In this document: piece after piece, positions 4,030 to 5,508 of the stretch
Position numbering within the stretch: the stretch's first letter is position 1
Layout of the letters: every line of letters begins with the position of its first letter
Origin: Bordetella parapertussis
Lineage (GTDB): Bacteria > Pseudomonadota > Gammaproteobacteria > Burkholderiales > Burkholderiaceae_B
Reading direction: 5' to 3'
Assembly (NCBI GenBank): GCA_945869355.1
Contig: CAMBPA010000115.1
Span: forward strand, 1-5,508
DNA: 5,508 bases
Notes under the pieces: generated by a model
The model's input: only the letters and a program-made list of their open reading frames with translations
Told to the model about the DNA's origin: nothing
Databases searched by the model: none
Made by a program: the position numbers and the translations under genes

Positions 4030-5508
4030 TGTTAATCAGGCATCAGAGTTAATCAAACTCGTGCAGCAATACGGCGGGTTAAGTCTTGCCCGCATCCTTT
4101 ATGTGGCAGGGCTGGCTGGGCTATGTAGTACGGCGTTGATTGCGCTGGTGAACTATTCCGCTGCAAGAGTGGCGGCTCAAGAGATGCCCGTCTGGGCGTT
4201 TGCGTTATTCATCCCACTGTTAATTTGTTACACCATTTTGGTGCGTATCAATAACAAGGAAAGTATCTCTGCGACACAGATGCTGGTGCATCGAATCAGA
4301 ATGCGCATCATGGGCGAAGTGTTAAAGACTGATTTACTGACCTTAGAAAAAATTGGTATTCCCCATATCCTGACGATCTTAAGCCGTGACACGTTGACGA
4401 TCAGTCAAGGTGCAACGATGTTTGTGCCGACCCTTCAGGCTGCTGCAATGTTGGTGTTTGCGATTGCCTACTTGTGTTATCTGTCCATAATCGCTGGACT
4501 GCTCACTCTGGTGTTTGGCTTTGTTGTCATTTTGTATTTCTCAGGAACCTTCACGGCCATGCATGATAAATTGCAAGGTGCTTGGGCTGAGGAGGGGCAG
4601 GCTAGTGCGCAGATTTCCGATTTTTTATCCGGCTTCAAAGAAATTAAGATGAATTCGGCGCGCGCGTTTGATATCAGTAATGACATCATTACGAGTTCGC
4701 GACATGTGGCGGATGTGAAGGCCCAGACCTTTATCTATTTGTCGAACAGTTTCACCTCGATCCAGGTCATGATATACGCCTTGGTGGGCATGACCATTTT
4801 CATTATTCCATCGATTTCTTCGGGGTTTCACAGCAGTGTTGTGGCTGTTTCGACAACCGTACTATTCATTGCAGGTTCATTGACTGGGATAATCAGTGCT
4901 CTACCGTTGCTCTCCCAAGCGAATACTGCGGCAGAGGAGGTTAATCGCTTCATGCGGCAGCTGGAAGAAATTAAACGCCCCCCAGCCCCACGCGACGACT
5001 ATGTGGAGCAAGTCGTACATAAAATTTCCGTTGAAAACGTCACCTATCGTTTCGATAGCAAAGCTGGGACGACCCCGTTCATCTTGGGGCCTATTAGTTG
5101 CGATTTTGAGGCCGGAAAGGTTTATTTCATTCGAGGTGGTAATGGTTCTGGGAAAACTTCCTTTATTAGGATTTTGACAGGATTAATTGCGCCGGACTCT
5201 GGTCGCTTATTACTCAACGGTGTTGAAGTAAATGGCGCACAGTCTCAGGCTTACAGAGATTTATTTTCTGCTATTTTTAGTGATTTTTATTTGTTTAAAA
5301 AGCTCTACGGGAATTACGAAATTTCCGACGAAGAGGTGGACGGTTGGCTAAAGAAACTAGAGCTCCCAGAGCGTGTCAACTTTGCCAGCCACGCTTTCAC
5401 TGACTTAAATTTATCGACAGGGCAAAAGAAACGAATCGCCTTAATTGTGTCGATACTTGAGAGACGTCCTATTATTATTTTGGACGAGTGGGCATCTGAC
5501 CAAGATCC
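4022..5508 (+). CDS. Cyclic-peptide-type ABC exporter (SyrD/PvdE family), fused permease-ATPase, 3' end cut by the window
   Basis: The frame from the ATG at 4022 is open to the window edge (495 codons). The N-terminal membrane domain shows about six hydrophobic spans near residues 22-43, 55-74, 133-153, 155-173, 246-265 and 273-297. The family-typical cytoplasmic motif FLSGFKEIKMN lies at 201-211. The ATPase domain starts near 335, with Walker A GGNGSGKT at 372-379, signature LSTGQ at 464-468 and Walker B IIILDE at 484-489. DEWASDQDP at the edge is characteristic of the SyrD/PvdE group. The region where a Q-loop is expected reads FSAIFSDFYLF, without the usual Gln, as is common in this group. 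These inner-membrane exporters move non-ribosomal peptides or their precursors (syringomycin, pyoverdine) out of the cytoplasm. About 50 residues, including the H-loop, are probably missing. A stop at 3995-3997 rules out an upstream ATG. The ribosome site is weak, so coupling to upstream translation is possible. Confidence 0.93.
   Translation, partial: MRNVNQASELIKLVQQYGGLSLARILYVAGLAGLCSTALIALVNYSAARVAAQEMPVWAFALFIPLLICYTILVRINNKESISATQMLVHRIRMRIMGEVLKTDLLTLEKIGIPHILTILSRDTLTISQGATMFVPTLQAAAMLVFAIAYLCYLSIIAGLLTLVFGFVVILYFSGTFTAMHDKLQGAWAEEGQASAQISDFLSGFKEIKMNSARAFDISNDIITSSRHVADVKAQTFIYLSNSFTSIQVMIYALVGMTIFIIPSISSGFHSSVVAVSTTVLFIAGSLTGIISALPLLSQANTAAEEVNRFMRQLEEIKRPPAPRDDYVEQVVHKISVENVTYRFDSKAGTTPFILGPISCDFEAGKVYFIRGGNGSGKTSFIRILTGLIAPDSGRLLLNGVEVNGAQSQAYRDLFSAIFSDFYLFKKLYGNYEISDEEVDGWLKKLELPERVNFASHAFTDLNLSTGQKKRIALIVSILERRPIIILDEWASDQD

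Noticed and set aside
4477..4831. Minus-strand open frames of about 70 codons within 4477-4831
   Set aside because: They lie opposite the exporter membrane domain, have no recognisable features or ribosome sites, and are shadows of the + strand gene.
4896..5177. A 93-codon + strand frame at 4896-5177
   Set aside because: It lies inside the exporter in another frame. The exporter frame carries the Walker A motif and membrane spans, so this is a shadow.

Overview
The window reads entirely left to right on the + strand. It has two parts: the end of a core gene pair (dapA then bamC), and an accessory gene cluster that begins about 245 bases after bamC and runs off the right edge. The tightly spaced dapA-bamC pair, the lipoprotein BamC with its two C-terminal domains, and the style of the proteins point to a Gram-negative proteobacterium, most likely a betaproteobacterium near the Burkholderiaceae. 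The moderate rather than high GC, and a peptide-synthetase-type cluster in such a background, would suit a fungus-associated lineage such as Mycoavidus. That last step is a guess and cannot be proved from the window.

Region by region: 2-70 is the last 22 codons of dapA (lysine/diaminopimelate pathway). 72-1211 is bamC, an outer-membrane assembly lipoprotein. 1212-1456 is a non-coding junction with a weak hairpin after bamC and an AT-rich leader. 1457-1696 encodes an MbtH-like protein, the small partner of NRPS adenylation domains. 1722-2474 encodes a ParA-family ATPase with an intact deviant Walker A motif. 2484-3311 encodes an unrecognised protein with a long Lys/Ala/Pro-rich basic N-terminal half and a small C-terminal domain carrying one Gly/Ala-rich hydrophobic stretch. 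3374-3982 encodes a DUF697-family, probably membrane-associated protein. 4022 to the window end encodes an ABC exporter of the cyclic-peptide (SyrD/PvdE) type, cut in the middle of its ATPase domain.

The five accessory genes are closely spaced (25, 9, 62 and 39 bases) and look like one transcription unit. MbtH and the SyrD/PvdE-type exporter bracket the group and predict that a non-ribosomal peptide is made and exported here, with the synthetase genes presumably beyond the right edge. The unexpected part is the middle: a ParA ATPase, a basic DNA-binding-like protein and a DUF697 membrane protein, with no parB or parS. My leading hypothesis is a ParA-type positioning system that places the peptide synthetase or its exporter in the cell. 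Two homopolymer tracts (G8 and A8) in the DUF697 gene, and a -1 reading frame running from the A8 tract into the start of the exporter gene, are secondary points of interest.
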